A stretch of 51,875 nt of DNA from an uncultured Candidatus Actinomarina sp. (GCA_902627635.1 CACOKA010000004.1:1-51875), one strand, 5' to 3'. Shown: positions 24,600-34,451, counted from the first letter of the stretch. The notes: generated by a model from the letters alone, not told the origin. Numbers and translations are program-made.

Positions 24600-25056
24600 A
24601 AATCTCTTATCAATAATTGCTTTTGTTTTTTTGTTGTTCGTTGAGTTAATAATTAATACAATTTTAACTTTTGAATATTTCTTAATAATGCCATTTTTTA
24701 TTGTGATGTTTCTAATTTCCACTCGAAGATTTTCTAATTTTTATATATCTGTATTTTTGGTTGCTGGTATTTATTACGACGCATTATATTCTTCAAATAT
24801 TCTAGGATTTTCAAGTGCTAAATTTTTAATAACAATTATTTTGATGAACTATATAATTGCAAATCAGCAAAATAATATATATTTGGACCTTGCTACATTC
24901 ACGGTAGGAGTCTTTATTTATAAATTTACATATTCATTGGAATATCTCAATCCTGAGTTTTTATATCAAATATTAATTTCATCTTTAGTCAATTACTTTT
25001 TATTTAGAATTTTGAACATTACCATAGGTAAAAATGTTCTTAAACAAAAGATATAA
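24586..25056 (+). CDS. mreD: rod shape-determining protein MreD
   Basis: A 156-residue, very hydrophobic protein with about five membrane segments, starting in the last codons of mreC and ending 23 bases inside mrdA. Sequence conservation of MreD is low. The call rests on hydrophobicity, size and its position between mreC and the PBP2 gene. The conserved acidic YYDAL..S segment (about residues 63-69) resembles the 'G...D' region of the family. Confidence 0.8.
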   Translation: MIYLRNLLSIIAFVFLLFVELIINTILTFEYFLIMPFFIVMFLISTRRFSNFYISVFLVAGIYYDALYSSNILGFSSAKFLITIILMNYIIANQQNNIYLDLATFTVGVFIYKFTYSLEYLNPEFLYQILISSLVNYFLFRILNITIGKNVLKQKI

Positions 25057-26872
25057 TCTCTTTGCACTATTTTTAATTGGTTTCTTTATATATATAGTTT
25101 CTTTTCTTTTTGATTTACAAGTTTTATCAAGGGATACGGCATTAAGTGCAATAGACAACCAAACTACTGATACATTTTATTTAACGCCACCAAGAGGAGA
25201 TATTTTTGATGACCAAAATGAAAGATTAGCAACTTCGATAATGGAACCTCATCTTTTTCTAAACTTAAGGAAAATTGATGACAATAATATCGAGATTTAC
25301 GAACAATTCATAAAATATAATTTTCCTGATTTAGATCAAGATGATTTTAATAAACTATTTATAAATAAGAACAATATAGAAATTGTTGGAAATATATCTA
25401 TCTTTTCTGCACTTGAGCGACAGAAACTGTTAGAGTTAGACGCATTTGAAATCTTTGATTTTCCAATCAGGAAATATAATTATGACAATTTAACATCTCA
25501 CGTCATCGGATATGTTGGAAAGCCTACTTCAGATGATTTTGAAGAATTTCCACATACCAAAAATACATTACAAGTTGGTAAAAACGGTCTTGAGAAATAT
25601 TATGAAAATACATTAACCGGTGTTCCAGGTGAAATAATTTTTAAGGGAAGTGAAATAATAGAGTTCACACCTCCCCAAAAAGGTAATGATATATCCATAT
25701 CATTAGATATTGAAACCCAAAAGATCGTAAAAGAATCTCTTTTACAAGGCATAGAACTCGCAAATGAAAATGAAAACACAAAGGATGAAGTAATTAGAAG
25801 TGCATCAATTGTTATTGATGTAAATACAGGTGCAATAGTTTCCATGGTTTCTCTACCAGATTTCAATCCAAATCAGTTCATTGATGGAATTTCAAATCAG
25901 GATTTCGAACAACTTAATCGTGAACAAGCATTTAATAATTTTGCTATTCAGGGACTCTATCCACCAGGCTCTGTATTTAAAGTTGTATCTTACTGGCTAG
26001 CAGAAAATGAAGGTCTTTTTCCAGAAGGCTTAAATTCAAGAAGAGGGAGAGTCGATTGTAAAGGAAGTTTATCATTTGGATTTGATGATGGTTCTCAGCA
26101 AGTGTATCAAGACTGGAAAGAAGACGGTCATGGAAGAGTAAATTTAAGTTCAGCGATGCAACAATCATGTAATGTATACTTTTGGGACATAGCGCTAAAT
26201 ATCTGGAGAACTTATGAAGGTACACAAAATGAATCCATCTTACAAAATTATGCAAAAGATTTAGGTTTTGGTGAACTCACAAATATAGATCTTCCGTTTG
26301 AAAGAAATGGAATAATACCTGATAGAGAAGTTTTTGAAGAATGGACAGTCTCACGACCTGATTTAGTTAGACCAGAGGGGTGGTTGGGTGGTGACCTTAT
26401 GAACTTAATTATTGGTCAGGGTGCAATAACTGTAACACCTATTCAAGTAGCAAATGCCTATAAAACATTACTTACCTCAACTTCATCTAGTCCTTATCTC
26501 AATCTTGAAGCTTCTGATAACTTTAAATTAAGAAAATACAATGTATCTGACGAATTTATTGATTTTTTAAAAAATGATTTAAATTTGGTAACTAACAAAA
26601 ACGGAACGGCATATGCAGCATTTGAAGTAATGGGCAGAAAAGCAAATGATGTTGGCGGAAAGACAGGCACTGCCCAAAATCCAGGAGAAAAAAATAATAC
26701 TTCATGGTTTGTTGGTATTGACTCTGTTAGCAATCCTCAACATGTTATTGTCACCGTAGTAGAAGAGGGGGGTTCGGGAAGTGCAATCGCAGCACCAATT
26801 AGTAGAAGAATAATTCAACATTTAATTGGCAGCGAACTAACTCCTGTAAGATATGGAGAGATTACCGAATGA
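25034..26872 (+). CDS. mrdA: penicillin-binding protein 2, elongasome transpeptidase
   Basis: A class B PBP that cross-links peptidoglycan during elongation. 612 residues: one N-terminal membrane anchor (about 8-27), a dimerisation/pedestal domain with PPRGDIFD, and a transpeptidase domain with SxxK at Ser313 (PPGSVFK), the SxN motif SCN (about 378-380) and KTG at 543-545 (GGKTGTAQ). The 'YPPGSVFK' and 'GQG.I.vTPiQ' wording is typical of PBP2. It overlaps mreD by 23 bases and rodA by 4 (ATGA); RodA is its cognate glycosyltransferase. Confidence 0.95.
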   Translation: MFLNKRYNLFALFLIGFFIYIVSFLFDLQVLSRDTALSAIDNQTTDTFYLTPPRGDIFDDQNERLATSIMEPHLFLNLRKIDDNNIEIYEQFIKYNFPDLDQDDFNKLFINKNNIEIVGNISIFSALERQKLLELDAFEIFDFPIRKYNYDNLTSHVIGYVGKPTSDDFEEFPHTKNTLQVGKNGLEKYYENTLTGVPGEIIFKGSEIIEFTPPQKGNDISISLDIETQKIVKESLLQGIELANENENTKDEVIRSASIVIDVNTGAIVSMVSLPDFNPNQFIDGISNQDFEQLNREQAFNNFAIQGLYPPGSVFKVVSYWLAENEGLFPEGLNSRRGRVDCKGSLSFGFDDGSQQVYQDWKEDGHGRVNLSSAMQQSCNVYFWDIALNIWRTYEGTQNESILQNYAKDLGFGELTNIDLPFERNGIIPDREVFEEWTVSRPDLVRPEGWLGGDLMNLIIGQGAITVTPIQVANAYKTLLTSTSSSPYLNLEASDNFKLRKYNVSDEFIDFLKNDLNLVTNKNGTAYAAFEVMGRKANDVGGKTGTAQNPGEKNNTSWFVGIDSVSNPQHVIVTVVEEGGSGSAIAAPISRRIIQHLIGSELTPVRYGEITE

Positions 26873-27969
26873 ATACAAGAAAAATTACGCTTTTAGGTCC
26901 TCAGGGAACAAACATTTTCATTTTATTGATATTCCTTTTTTTTATTTTTATATCATGGTTTACTCTTTTTACACTTACAGATTTTCAAGGACTTGAATTT
27001 AATGTAGATAATATATTGACTCGCCAAGTAGTTTTTTCAGTAGCCTCAATTGTTGTATTTTTTCTTCTTACATATTTATCGATAGATAATCTACAAAATT
27101 ATGCAAATATTTTATTCTTTATAGCTGTAGGTTTGTTAGGTTCTTTGTATTTCACGCAACCTAGATTAGGAGTACGTAGATGGTTTGACCTTGGGCCCAT
27201 TGACATACAACCATCTGAATTTGCAAAAGTAATCATTGTTGTTTTTGTCGCTAACTATCTTTCAAAAAATTTAAATAAAGGAATTTTGATAGTTCTAATA
27301 TTTGGAACAGTACTACTTATTAACTTTCAACCAGATTTAGGAACTGCTTTAATTATTTCTTTTGTCTTTTTATCAATGTTGCTTCTATCAAATATAAAGT
27401 TACGATATATATCACTACTTTTGTTGATGGGAATATCTTTATTCTTTATATTTTTAGAAATTGGTTCAAGAATTGATAACGTAAACATTGTCACTCAGTA
27501 CCAAATCAGCCGTTTGAATGAGTTCTTTTCAGCTGATCTTGATTTCTCTCAATCTCAAAGTCGTTTATTAATTTCTAGTGGTGGATTATTTGGACAATAT
27601 TTTGCATCCGAAAATATTGATAAAGTATTTGTTCCAGTTGAGACAACAGATTTTATCTTTGCAGCATACGCGTACAATTTTGGTTTTTTTGGAATTCTAT
27701 TCTTACTTGCTCTCTGGGGTTTATTATTCAGTAGACTCAGAAGAATCCTGACAGTCTCTGATTCAGATTTTGATAAGTTTGTAATTGCTGGCTTTATTGC
27801 ACTACTGTCTTTTCAAATAATTATAAACATATCAACTGTGGTTGGTTTAATCCCTGTTACAGGATTGCCCTTCCCTCTGTTAAGCCTGGGAGGATCATCT
27901 ATGGTTTCAATAGCTATAATTTTTGGGATTACGAATAGAATATTTATAGAAAATAACATCACAATTTAA
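26869..27969 (+). CDS. rodA: rod shape-determining protein RodA, SEDS peptidoglycan glycosyltransferase
   Basis: A SEDS-family polytopic protein that polymerises lipid II glycan strands with PBP2. 366 residues with about ten hydrophobic segments; GVRRWFDLGPIDIQPSEFAK is the conserved segment after the fourth helix, with QPDLGTALI following it, and IPVTGLPFPLLSLGGSS is the SEDS C-terminal signature. It overlaps mrdA by 4 bases. It is RodA rather than FtsW on the basis of the mre operon context. Confidence 0.95.
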   Translation: MNTRKITLLGPQGTNIFILLIFLFFIFISWFTLFTLTDFQGLEFNVDNILTRQVVFSVASIVVFFLLTYLSIDNLQNYANILFFIAVGLLGSLYFTQPRLGVRRWFDLGPIDIQPSEFAKVIIVVFVANYLSKNLNKGILIVLIFGTVLLINFQPDLGTALIISFVFLSMLLLSNIKLRYISLLLLMGISLFFIFLEIGSRIDNVNIVTQYQISRLNEFFSADLDFSQSQSRLLISSGGLFGQYFASENIDKVFVPVETTDFIFAAYAYNFGFFGILFLLALWGLLFSRLRRILTVSDSDFDKFVIAGFIALLSFQIIINISTVVGLIPVTGLPFPLLSLGGSSMVSIAIIFGITNRIFIENNITI

Positions 27970-28031
27970 TATTTAAAGCGTATTATTCTCTGACTATGAA
28001 GTTTTTTAATATATTTTCACATCATAATTAT

Positions 28032-28037
28032 GGAGGT
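28032..28037 (+). promoter_or_regulatory. Shine-Dalgarno GGAGGT fixing the RNase E/G start
   Basis: GGAGGT lies 4 nt before ATG 28042. An in-frame ATG at 28030 overlaps this ribosome binding site and would place it inside the gene, so 28042 is preferred. Confidence 0.65.
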
Positions 28038-28041
28038 TTTA

Positions 28042-29511
28042 ATGTTTGGTATTTTCAAAAAATCGAAGGTAGTACGAAAGAGCGAAGATAAGTTTAGTAA
28101 TACCGAGACTAAATGGTATAACGGACAAAAAGTAAAAATTAAATCTGGTACTTCAAAGTCCAGAAATAAAAGAGAAGATTACAGAAAATCTAATCGTCAA
28201 ACTTGGTTTAGGGAGACTCCTTTACCAGTCCCTTTTGTCGATAAAAAACAAATGCTAATAAGTTTCAAAGGCGGTTCTTCTAAGATTGCTATTTTGGAAG
28301 GTGCAACATTAGTTGAATATTATACAGCCGAGGCTAAGTCAAAATCTTTAGTAGGGAATATTTATCTCGGAAAGGTTAAAAATATACTTCCCGGGATGGA
28401 GGCTGCATTTGTATCTATTGGTGAAGAGAAAAATGGTGTATTATATGTTGCAGATGTATCTAACTCTAAGCGTAATTCAAAAATAGAAAATCTTTTAAAG
28501 CAAGAACAAGAAATTTTAGTTCAAGTTGTAAAAGATGCAATGGGTGAAAAAGGTGCAAGATTAACGGGACAAATTTCATTTCCTGGTAGATACTTAGTTT
28601 TAATTCCTAATTCAAACACAAAAGGTATATCAAGAAGATTGCCGGATGAGGAACGCAATAGATTGGATAAAATAATACGAAAAATCAAGCCAGAAGGGTT
28701 TGGAGTAATTGTTAGGACTGCTGCGGAGGGAGTAAGTGAAGAATCACTTAAGAACGATATAGATAAATTAATCAGTGAATGGGAAAAGACTTCTTCAAAA
28801 GACTCTGGTAGTTCTCCAGTTTTAATCCATGAAGAACCAGATATATCGATAAAAGTTATAAGAGAACATTTGAGCTCAAACTTCAAAAAATTATTGATTG
28901 AAAATAATGAAAAATTTGAAGACATAAAGAGCTATATTTCAGATACTTCACCTGAGCTAAATGAAATAGTTGAGAAATACTCTGATGATCTTGATCTTTT
29001 TGAAAGATATCATATCGAAGATCAAATAAAGAAAGCCCTGGATAGGAAAGTATGGCTTCCATCTGGCGGTCATTTAATTATTGATAGAACAGAGGCATTA
29101 ACAGTTATTGATGTAAATACAGGAAAGTTTGTTGGTAAAGACAGTCTTGAGGAAACTGTTTTTGAAAATAACCTTGAAGCAGCTGAAGAGATTGCAAGAC
29201 AGTTAAGACTCAGAGATATTGGTGGAATAATTGTTATTGATTTTATTGATATGGAAACACAGAAGAGACAACAAGAACTGCTCAGTAAGTTTAAACAGGA
29301 ACTAGCTAAGGATAAAACTAGAACTCAAGTATTTGATATATCAAGATTAGGTTTAGTTGAAATGACTAGAAAAAATGTTTCAGCAGGACTTATTGAAAGC
29401 TTTTCTGATGAATGTGAAGAATGTAATGGTAGAGGGCTAATCATTGGTGACATATTTTCCAATAATTCAGTTGATACTGATTTACTTGAATCTGAAGCCG
29501 TAGTAGAGTAA
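28042..29511 (+). CDS. rne: ribonuclease E/G family endoribonuclease
   Basis: A single-strand endoribonuclease for mRNA decay and rRNA/tRNA maturation. 489 residues: a basic N-terminal extension of about 60 residues, an S1 domain (NIYLGKVKNILPGMEAAFVS), the 5'-sensor region around GARLTGQISFPGRYLVL, a DNase I-like catalytic part with the metal-binding VIDVNTGKF and IVIDFIDME, and the zinc-link Cys pair in CEECNGRG. Only the catalytic half is present; there are no long degradosome scaffold arms, so it is closer in size to RNase G. The rne-rplU-rpmA-obgE order is typical of actinobacteria. Confidence 0.93.
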   Translation: MFGIFKKSKVVRKSEDKFSNTETKWYNGQKVKIKSGTSKSRNKREDYRKSNRQTWFRETPLPVPFVDKKQMLISFKGGSSKIAILEGATLVEYYTAEAKSKSLVGNIYLGKVKNILPGMEAAFVSIGEEKNGVLYVADVSNSKRNSKIENLLKQEQEILVQVVKDAMGEKGARLTGQISFPGRYLVLIPNSNTKGISRRLPDEERNRLDKIIRKIKPEGFGVIVRTAAEGVSEESLKNDIDKLISEWEKTSSKDSGSSPVLIHEEPDISIKVIREHLSSNFKKLLIENNEKFEDIKSYISDTSPELNEIVEKYSDDLDLFERYHIEDQIKKALDRKVWLPSGGHLIIDRTEALTVIDVNTGKFVGKDSLEETVFENNLEAAEEIARQLRLRDIGGIIVIDFIDMETQKRQQELLSKFKQELAKDKTRTQVFDISRLGLVEMTRKNVSAGLIESFSDECEECNGRGLIIGDIFSNNSVDTDLLESEAVVE

Positions 29512-29518
29512 TTGAGTC

Positions 29519-29845
29519 ATGAGTAAATATGCAGTTGTAAAAATAGGATCTTCTCAAGAGAAGGTAAGTGTTGGTGATATTTTAACTGTGCCAGCTAACT
29601 TTAAAATAGAATCAAAAACACCAATATTAATGAGTGCTAGAAAAGGCTCATTGATAACAGACGAAAAAAAACTTTCAAAGTATTCTGTTAATTTTGAACT
29701 TTTGGATGAAAAAAAGTCTAAGAAACTAAATATCTTTACCTATAAAAACAAATCTGGAATAAGAAGAAAATTAGGATATCGTGAAGATATAAAAATTGTA
29801 AAAGTAAAATCAATCTCAACCGGTAAAGGTGAGGAAGAAGAATAA
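29519..29845 (+). CDS. rplU: 50S ribosomal protein L21
   Basis: A large-subunit ribosomal protein. 108 residues beginning KYAVVKIGSSQEKVSVGD (family 'yAvi..GGkQykV..Gd'), with the C-terminal RNA-binding motif KNKSGIRRKLGYRED matching 'rrkkn..rk.GhRq..t'. The family's GGKQ is replaced by GSSQ. It lies directly between rne and rpmA; rpmA starts on the next base after its stop. Confidence 0.92.
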   Translation: MSKYAVVKIGSSQEKVSVGDILTVPANFKIESKTPILMSARKGSLITDEKKLSKYSVNFELLDEKKSKKLNIFTYKNKSGIRRKLGYREDIKIVKVKSISTGKGEEEE

Positions 29846-30094
29846 ATGTCAAAAACAAAAGCAGGTGGTTCAACTAGGAACGGAAGAGATTCAGAGTCTA
29901 AACGACTTGGTACAAAAGTTTTTGATGGCCAAAAAATCTCTGCCGGTTCAATAGTTGTTAGGCAAAGAGGAACAAAAATTCATCCAGGAAATAATGTGCA
30001 AAAAGGTGGAGATGATACTCTTTATGCCAAAGTAAATGGAACCGTAAAATATTCAACCCGAAACGGAAGAAAACTAGTAAATATAATCCCGTAA
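29846..30094 (+). CDS. rpmA: 50S ribosomal protein L27
   Basis: A large-subunit protein near the peptidyl-transferase centre. 82 residues, starting [21 protein letters not shown], the nearly invariant '[14 protein letters not shown]..KrLG' N-terminus, with [14 protein letters not shown] and [11 protein letters not shown]. The usual second residues (AHKK) are changed to SKTK. No N-terminal cleavage extension of the Firmicutes type is present. Confidence 0.97.
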   Translation: MSKTKAGGSTRNGRDSESKRLGTKVFDGQKISAGSIVVRQRGTKIHPGNNVQKGGDDTLYAKVNGTVKYSTRNGRKLVNIIP

Positions 30095-30098
30095 TGTC

Positions 30099-31292
30099 AT
30101 GTTTGTTGACACAATTCAAATTAATCTGTTATCAGGTAGCGGTGGTTCAGGCTCTGTAAGTTTCAGTTCTAAAAGTAGTAAAACCTCTCCAAATGGTGCA
30201 AACGGTGGTAACGGTGGATCAATAATTTTTGTTTCTGATTCTGGTGTATTTGATTATTCAAACTTGAAGTCAAAAGGATCATTTAAAGCAGAAAACGGGG
30301 GAGATGCATCAAAAAATTTACAAAATGGTTCCAACGGAAAAGATATGTATTTAAAAATACCTATTGGGACATCTATTATTTCGGATGGTGAGTTGTTAGC
30401 TGAAATAATTGATGAAAATGTTGAATACAAGATATGTCAAGGTGGATTGGGTGGTAGAGGCAATAGAGATTTAATATCAAAAAGAAATCCAAACCCAGAA
30501 ATTTGTGAATCCGGTGAAAAAAGAAGAAAAATTACTTTAGATCTCGAGCTAAGTCTTTTAACTGATGTAGCTTTAATTGGACTACCAAATGCTGGAAAGA
30601 GTTCATTAATCCAGACAATAACAAATTCAAATTCCAAAATCGACAGCTATCCATTCACAACAGTTAGTCCAAGTCTTGGAGTATATGAGAATAATAAAGA
30701 AATAGTTACAATTTGTGACCTACCTGGTCTAATTGAGGGAGCAGCTGAGGGAACAGGTTTAGGTAAATCAGTACTTAGACATTTAAAAAATACAAAATTC
30801 ATTATTTTTCTACTAGATCCAGATAATTCCGAATACAACATCGAAGAACAAATTAACCTATTAGAAAACGAAATTGAGACATATAATCCAGAATTCAAAA
30901 ATATTAAAAATTTAAAAGTAGTCAATAAATCAGATTTAGATAAGACTGAAAAAAACTATTTAAACATTTCTACTGTTACTGAAGAAGGAATAAGCGAATT
31001 ACTTCAACAATTGGATGAAATATCATTCAGAAAGCTTAACAGGGTAAACAAAAGTTATGAGAAGATTTTTGTTGAAGCCGATGAATTCGACATTGAAGCA
31101 TATGAAGATCTTTGGAAAATTAGAGGAAGAAAAGCAGAAAAAATTACTAATCTCAAGGGAAATTCTCATGAAATATTAAATGAGATTTCATACCGATTTG
31201 AAAAGTCTTCTATATCTCAAGAATTAATAAATCAAGGAATTAAGAAAGGGGATATAGTAGATTTAAACGGACACGAATTTTCTTATGAGTAA
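30099..31292 (+). CDS. obgE: Obg-family GTPase (ribosome assembly, stress control)
   Basis: A GTPase acting in 50S assembly and cell-cycle/stress control. 397 residues: a glycine-rich Obg fold (SGSGGSGSVSFSS, GANGGNGGSIIFV, GGLGGRGN) at 1-155, a G domain with P-loop GLPNAGKSS, the switch region with DLPGLIEGA and NKSD, and a C-terminal OCT domain (about 320-397) that distinguishes the Gram-positive/actinobacterial form. It overlaps proB by 8 bases. Confidence 0.95.
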   Translation: MFVDTIQINLLSGSGGSGSVSFSSKSSKTSPNGANGGNGGSIIFVSDSGVFDYSNLKSKGSFKAENGGDASKNLQNGSNGKDMYLKIPIGTSIISDGELLAEIIDENVEYKICQGGLGGRGNRDLISKRNPNPEICESGEKRRKITLDLELSLLTDVALIGLPNAGKSSLIQTITNSNSKIDSYPFTTVSPSLGVYENNKEIVTICDLPGLIEGAAEGTGLGKSVLRHLKNTKFIIFLLDPDNSEYNIEEQINLLENEIETYNPEFKNIKNLKVVNKSDLDKTEKNYLNISTVTEEGISELLQQLDEISFRKLNRVNKSYEKIFVEADEFDIEAYEDLWKIRGRKAEKITNLKGNSHEILNEISYRFEKSSISQELINQGIKKGDIVDLNGHEFSYE

Positions 31293-32343
31293 TAAAACTA
31301 TAGTTATAAAAATTGGCACAAACACCTTGTTTGAAGAAGACGTTCTTCGAGATGATGTACTTGATGCACTGGCTGTTTCAATAAATGCATTGAGAAAAGA
31401 AGGTATCAATTTTGCTATTGTCACATCAGGTGCAGTACAGTCTGGTGCAAATGAGTTAAATCTATCAGAACGACCAAAAAACCTCAAAGAGTTACAGGTA
31501 GCATCTGCAGTTGGTCAAGTCAGTCTTATTAATAAATACAAGGAAATATTTAATTCTCATCAATTAAATATTGCTCAGGTTCTTATCTCAAAAAATGTAC
31601 TGGAAGACAGAAACCAGTTCATTAACACTACAGAGGCTTTGAATGGTCTCATATCAAAGAATATTATTCCAGTGATTAATGAAAATGATGTAGTTGCAAC
31701 GGAAGAGTTAAAATTTGGAGATAACGATAGGCTTTCAGCGATTGTATCAATTTTACTTAAAGCTGACAAATTGGTAGTAATTACAGATAAAGAAGGCTTA
31801 TTTGATTCTGATCCTGAAAAGATTGAGGAAGCAAAAAAAATAGAAAATATAGAATACAATTCTGAGGAATTAAATGATCTTATTCCTAAATCCTCATCTG
31901 GAAAAGGTATGGGCGGCTTTTCAACAAAAATTATGGCGGCACAGATGGCAGGTTTTTCTGGAATCGAAACACAGATTATTTCATGGTCTCCGAATTGTAT
32001 TAATGAGGTTATAAAAGATTCAAAAATTGGCACAATCATTAAGCCATCAAATAAAAATATTAAATTAAGAAAACTTTGGATTGCCTTTGGTATGACAATT
32101 GATGGCGAGATTGTAATAGATGATGGTGCTATTGAAGCACTTAAAGCTGATGCATCACTTCTTTCAAAAGGTGTAATAAATGTAAATAAAAGTTTTGATG
32201 AAAACTCTGGTGTTGAAGTGAAAAGTTCAGAAAATGAATTAATTGCGAGGGGAGTGGTCAATTTTTCAAGTAAAGAAATTCAAGAATTAAAAGAGACTGA
32301 AAATACTGTAGTAATTCACAAAGATAATCTATTAATTCTTTAA
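31285..32343 (+). CDS. proB: glutamate 5-kinase
   Basis: The first step of proline synthesis: ATP-dependent phosphorylation of glutamate. 352 residues: an amino-acid kinase domain with IVIKIGTNTLF, VTSGAVQSGANEL, NENDVVATEELKFGDND and KGMGGFSTKIMAA, then a C-terminal PUA domain (about 265-352) that includes GVINVNKSFDENSGVEV. It begins inside obgE. proA follows after 39 bp but has its own promoter-like hexamer. Confidence 0.95.
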   Translation: MSNKTIVIKIGTNTLFEEDVLRDDVLDALAVSINALRKEGINFAIVTSGAVQSGANELNLSERPKNLKELQVASAVGQVSLINKYKEIFNSHQLNIAQVLISKNVLEDRNQFINTTEALNGLISKNIIPVINENDVVATEELKFGDNDRLSAIVSILLKADKLVVITDKEGLFDSDPEKIEEAKKIENIEYNSEELNDLIPKSSSGKGMGGFSTKIMAAQMAGFSGIETQIISWSPNCINEVIKDSKIGTIIKPSNKNIKLRKLWIAFGMTIDGEIVIDDGAIEALKADASLLSKGVINVNKSFDENSGVEVKSSENELIARGVVNFSSKEIQELKETENTVVIHKDNLLIL

Positions 32344-32370
32344 AAAATTTTACTTTCCATCAAATCAAAT

Positions 32371-32376
32371 TATTCT
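32371..32376 (+). promoter_or_regulatory. -10-like hexamer TATTCT before proA
   Basis: TATTCT then 6 nt (tgtaat) then the GTG start at 32383; no Shine-Dalgarno. It supports an independent leaderless transcript and the GTG choice. Confidence 0.45.
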
Positions 32377-32382
32377 TGTAAT

Positions 32383-33624
32383 GTGCTTAAAGAAATAGGT
32401 AAAAAAGCTCTTCTGGCAGCTGAAGAGCTAAAAACAATCGATACAGATACTAAAAATCAAGTTTTAAATGATATGGCGTTAGAGCTAGTCAAAGATGCTG
32501 ACGAAATGATTGAGGCAAATAAAATTGATCTAGAAAATGCCAAACAATTAAAATTAACCGCTGCTTTAACCGATAGATTAACTTTAAATAAAGAAAGAAT
32601 TCAAGGTATGTCAGATGGATTAAAAAAGATAATACCTCTTGAAGATCCAGTTGGTAAGGTAACAAAATCTTGGACATCTGATGATGGATTGAACATAAAC
32701 AAAGTACGCTCACCTTTTGGAGTAATAGGGATTATCTATGAAGCAAGACCAAATGTAACAAGTGATGTCTCAGGTCTATGTTTAAAATCAGGAAATGCAT
32801 CTATCCTTCGTGGCTCAAGTTATTGTTTGGATTCAAATCTAAAAATATTAAATACGTTACAAAAAGCTTTAGAAAAAAATAATTTGTCCAAGAATTGCAT
32901 ACAGCTTATAGAGAGCAAAGACAGAGAAGATACAATCGAATTTATGAATATGACTGAGTACATTGATTTAATTGTTCCACGAGGCGGTAGAGGATTAATT
33001 GATACATTAGTAAATAACTCAAAAGTTCCATTTATTTTAGATGGTGATGGAAACGTACATCTTTATATACATGAAGATGCAAAAGAAGAGTATATGGTTC
33101 CTATAGTTATCAATTCAAAGGTCCAAAGACCAGGAGTTTGTAATGCTTTAGAGACTTTAATATTGCATAAGGATGTTTATAACAAAAATGGAGAAGAGAT
33201 TATAAGTGCCCTTAAAAAGAATTCGGTTGAAGTTTTTATCGATGAAAAAGCCAGTAATGATTTTCCAGATTTAGAAATTGCTAATGATGAGCATTATTCT
33301 ACTGAATTTTTGGATCTCAAAATAGCAATAAAAATAGTTGAAAATGAAGATGAGGCAATAAAGCATGTCAATAAATTTTCTTCTGGCCATACAGAGGGGG
33401 TTCTTACTGAATCAGAAAAAATAGCCGAAAAATTTTCAAGCTCAATTGATTCTTCTGTGATATTTATAAATGCCTCAACAAGATTTACAGATGGAGAAAT
33501 GTTTGGTTTTGGAGCTGAGATAGGAATAAGTACTCAAAAATTACATGTAAGAGGACCTATGGGCTTAGAAGCATTAACAACAGAAAGATATGTAATTAAT
33601 GGAAAAGGAACTGTCAGAGGATGA
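32383..33624 (+). CDS. proA: glutamate-5-semialdehyde dehydrogenase (gamma-glutamyl phosphate reductase)
   Basis: NADPH-dependent reduction of glutamyl 5-phosphate, the second step of proline synthesis. 413 residues of the aldehyde dehydrogenase fold; GVIGIIYEARPNVTSDVSGL and LKSGNASILRGSS bind the cofactor, catalytic Cys is in VQRPGVCNALETL, and the C-terminal FGFGAEIGISTQKLHVRGPMG is diagnostic. The start is GTG 32383; an ATG two bases earlier is out of frame and soon hits a stop. It overlaps the MoxR gene by 4 bases (ATGA). Confidence 0.96.
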   Translation: MLKEIGKKALLAAEELKTIDTDTKNQVLNDMALELVKDADEMIEANKIDLENAKQLKLTAALTDRLTLNKERIQGMSDGLKKIIPLEDPVGKVTKSWTSDDGLNINKVRSPFGVIGIIYEARPNVTSDVSGLCLKSGNASILRGSSYCLDSNLKILNTLQKALEKNNLSKNCIQLIESKDREDTIEFMNMTEYIDLIVPRGGRGLIDTLVNNSKVPFILDGDGNVHLYIHEDAKEEYMVPIVINSKVQRPGVCNALETLILHKDVYNKNGEEIISALKKNSVEVFIDEKASNDFPDLEIANDEHYSTEFLDLKIAIKIVENEDEAIKHVNKFSSGHTEGVLTESEKIAEKFSSSIDSSVIFINASTRFTDGEMFGFGAEIGISTQKLHVRGPMGLEALTTERYVINGKGTVRG

Positions 33625-34451
33625 ATAAAGAGGTAAACATTAAAGATTTGGAAAGTGTAAGTTACTTTTCAAATGAAGATCTCGTAGATGTCGTTAACGC
33701 AGCAATATTTCTTAAAAAGCCATTATTGATTGAAGGTCCTGCTGGAACTGGTAAAACATTTTTGGCGAAAGCAATTTCATCACTTTTCAATCTAGAGTTG
33801 ATAAGACTCCAGTGTCATGAAGGAATTGACGAAGATAAGGCAGTTTATGAATGGAATTATAAAAAGCAACTTTTAAGTATTCAACAAGATAAAAATGCAG
33901 AAAATCTTTTCGATGAAAAATATCTCATTAAGCGACCTATTCTCAATGCTTTAACTTCTGAAAAAGATAGTCTGTTTCTGATTGATGAAATAGATAGATC
34001 AGATGAAGAATTTGAAGCATTATTACTTGAAATTCTTGCAGAAAATCAAGTAACTATACCTGAGTTTGGGACAATTAATGGAAAAGATAATAGAATTACC
34101 ATTCTCACTTCCAATGGAACAAGAGAGCTATCAGACGCCCTGAAGAGAAGATGTATTTATTTCTATCTTGATTTCCCTTCAATTGATGTTGAATCTAAAG
34201 TTTTTATGAACAGTATCGAAGAAATATCAGAAGCTCAGGCAAAAAGCTATGCTTCTTTTATATCTTTTGTAAGGAAACTCAACTTAAACAAAATCCCATC
34301 ATTAATCGAGTCTGTAGAGTGGGTAAAATATAACTTTTTAAATAAAAACAAGTCCACAATAGATAACTTAGGTGTACTTTTAAAGGATAAGTCTGATCAA
34401 GAGAAGTACAAAGAACAAATTGAAAATGCAAATGAGCTCATTCAAGAATGA
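33621..34451 (+). CDS. MoxR-type AAA+ ATPase
   Basis: A 276-residue AAA+ ATPase of the MoxR/CoxD group, chaperones that work with VWA-domain partners to mature or insert cofactors into enzymes. Walker A GPAGTGKT is at 39-46, Walker B SLFLIDEIDRSD at about 114-125, followed by EFEALLLEILAE, and sensor 1 is TSNGTREL. It starts 4 bases inside proA and overlaps the VWA gene by 32 bases, so the pair is translated together. No carbon monoxide dehydrogenase or other obvious client gene is in the window. Confidence 0.88.
   Translation: MNKEVNIKDLESVSYFSNEDLVDVVNAAIFLKKPLLIEGPAGTGKTFLAKAISSLFNLELIRLQCHEGIDEDKAVYEWNYKKQLLSIQQDKNAENLFDEKYLIKRPILNALTSEKDSLFLIDEIDRSDEEFEALLLEILAENQVTIPEFGTINGKDNRITILTSNGTRELSDALKRRCIYFYLDFPSIDVESKVFMNSIEEISEAQAKSYASFISFVRKLNLNKIPSLIESVEWVKYNFLNKNKSTIDNLGVLLKDKSDQEKYKEQIENANELIQE

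Noticed and set aside
28030-28041. ATG 28030 as RNase E/G start
   Set aside because: It would place the Shine-Dalgarno inside the gene; ATG 28042 is correctly spaced from GGAGGT.
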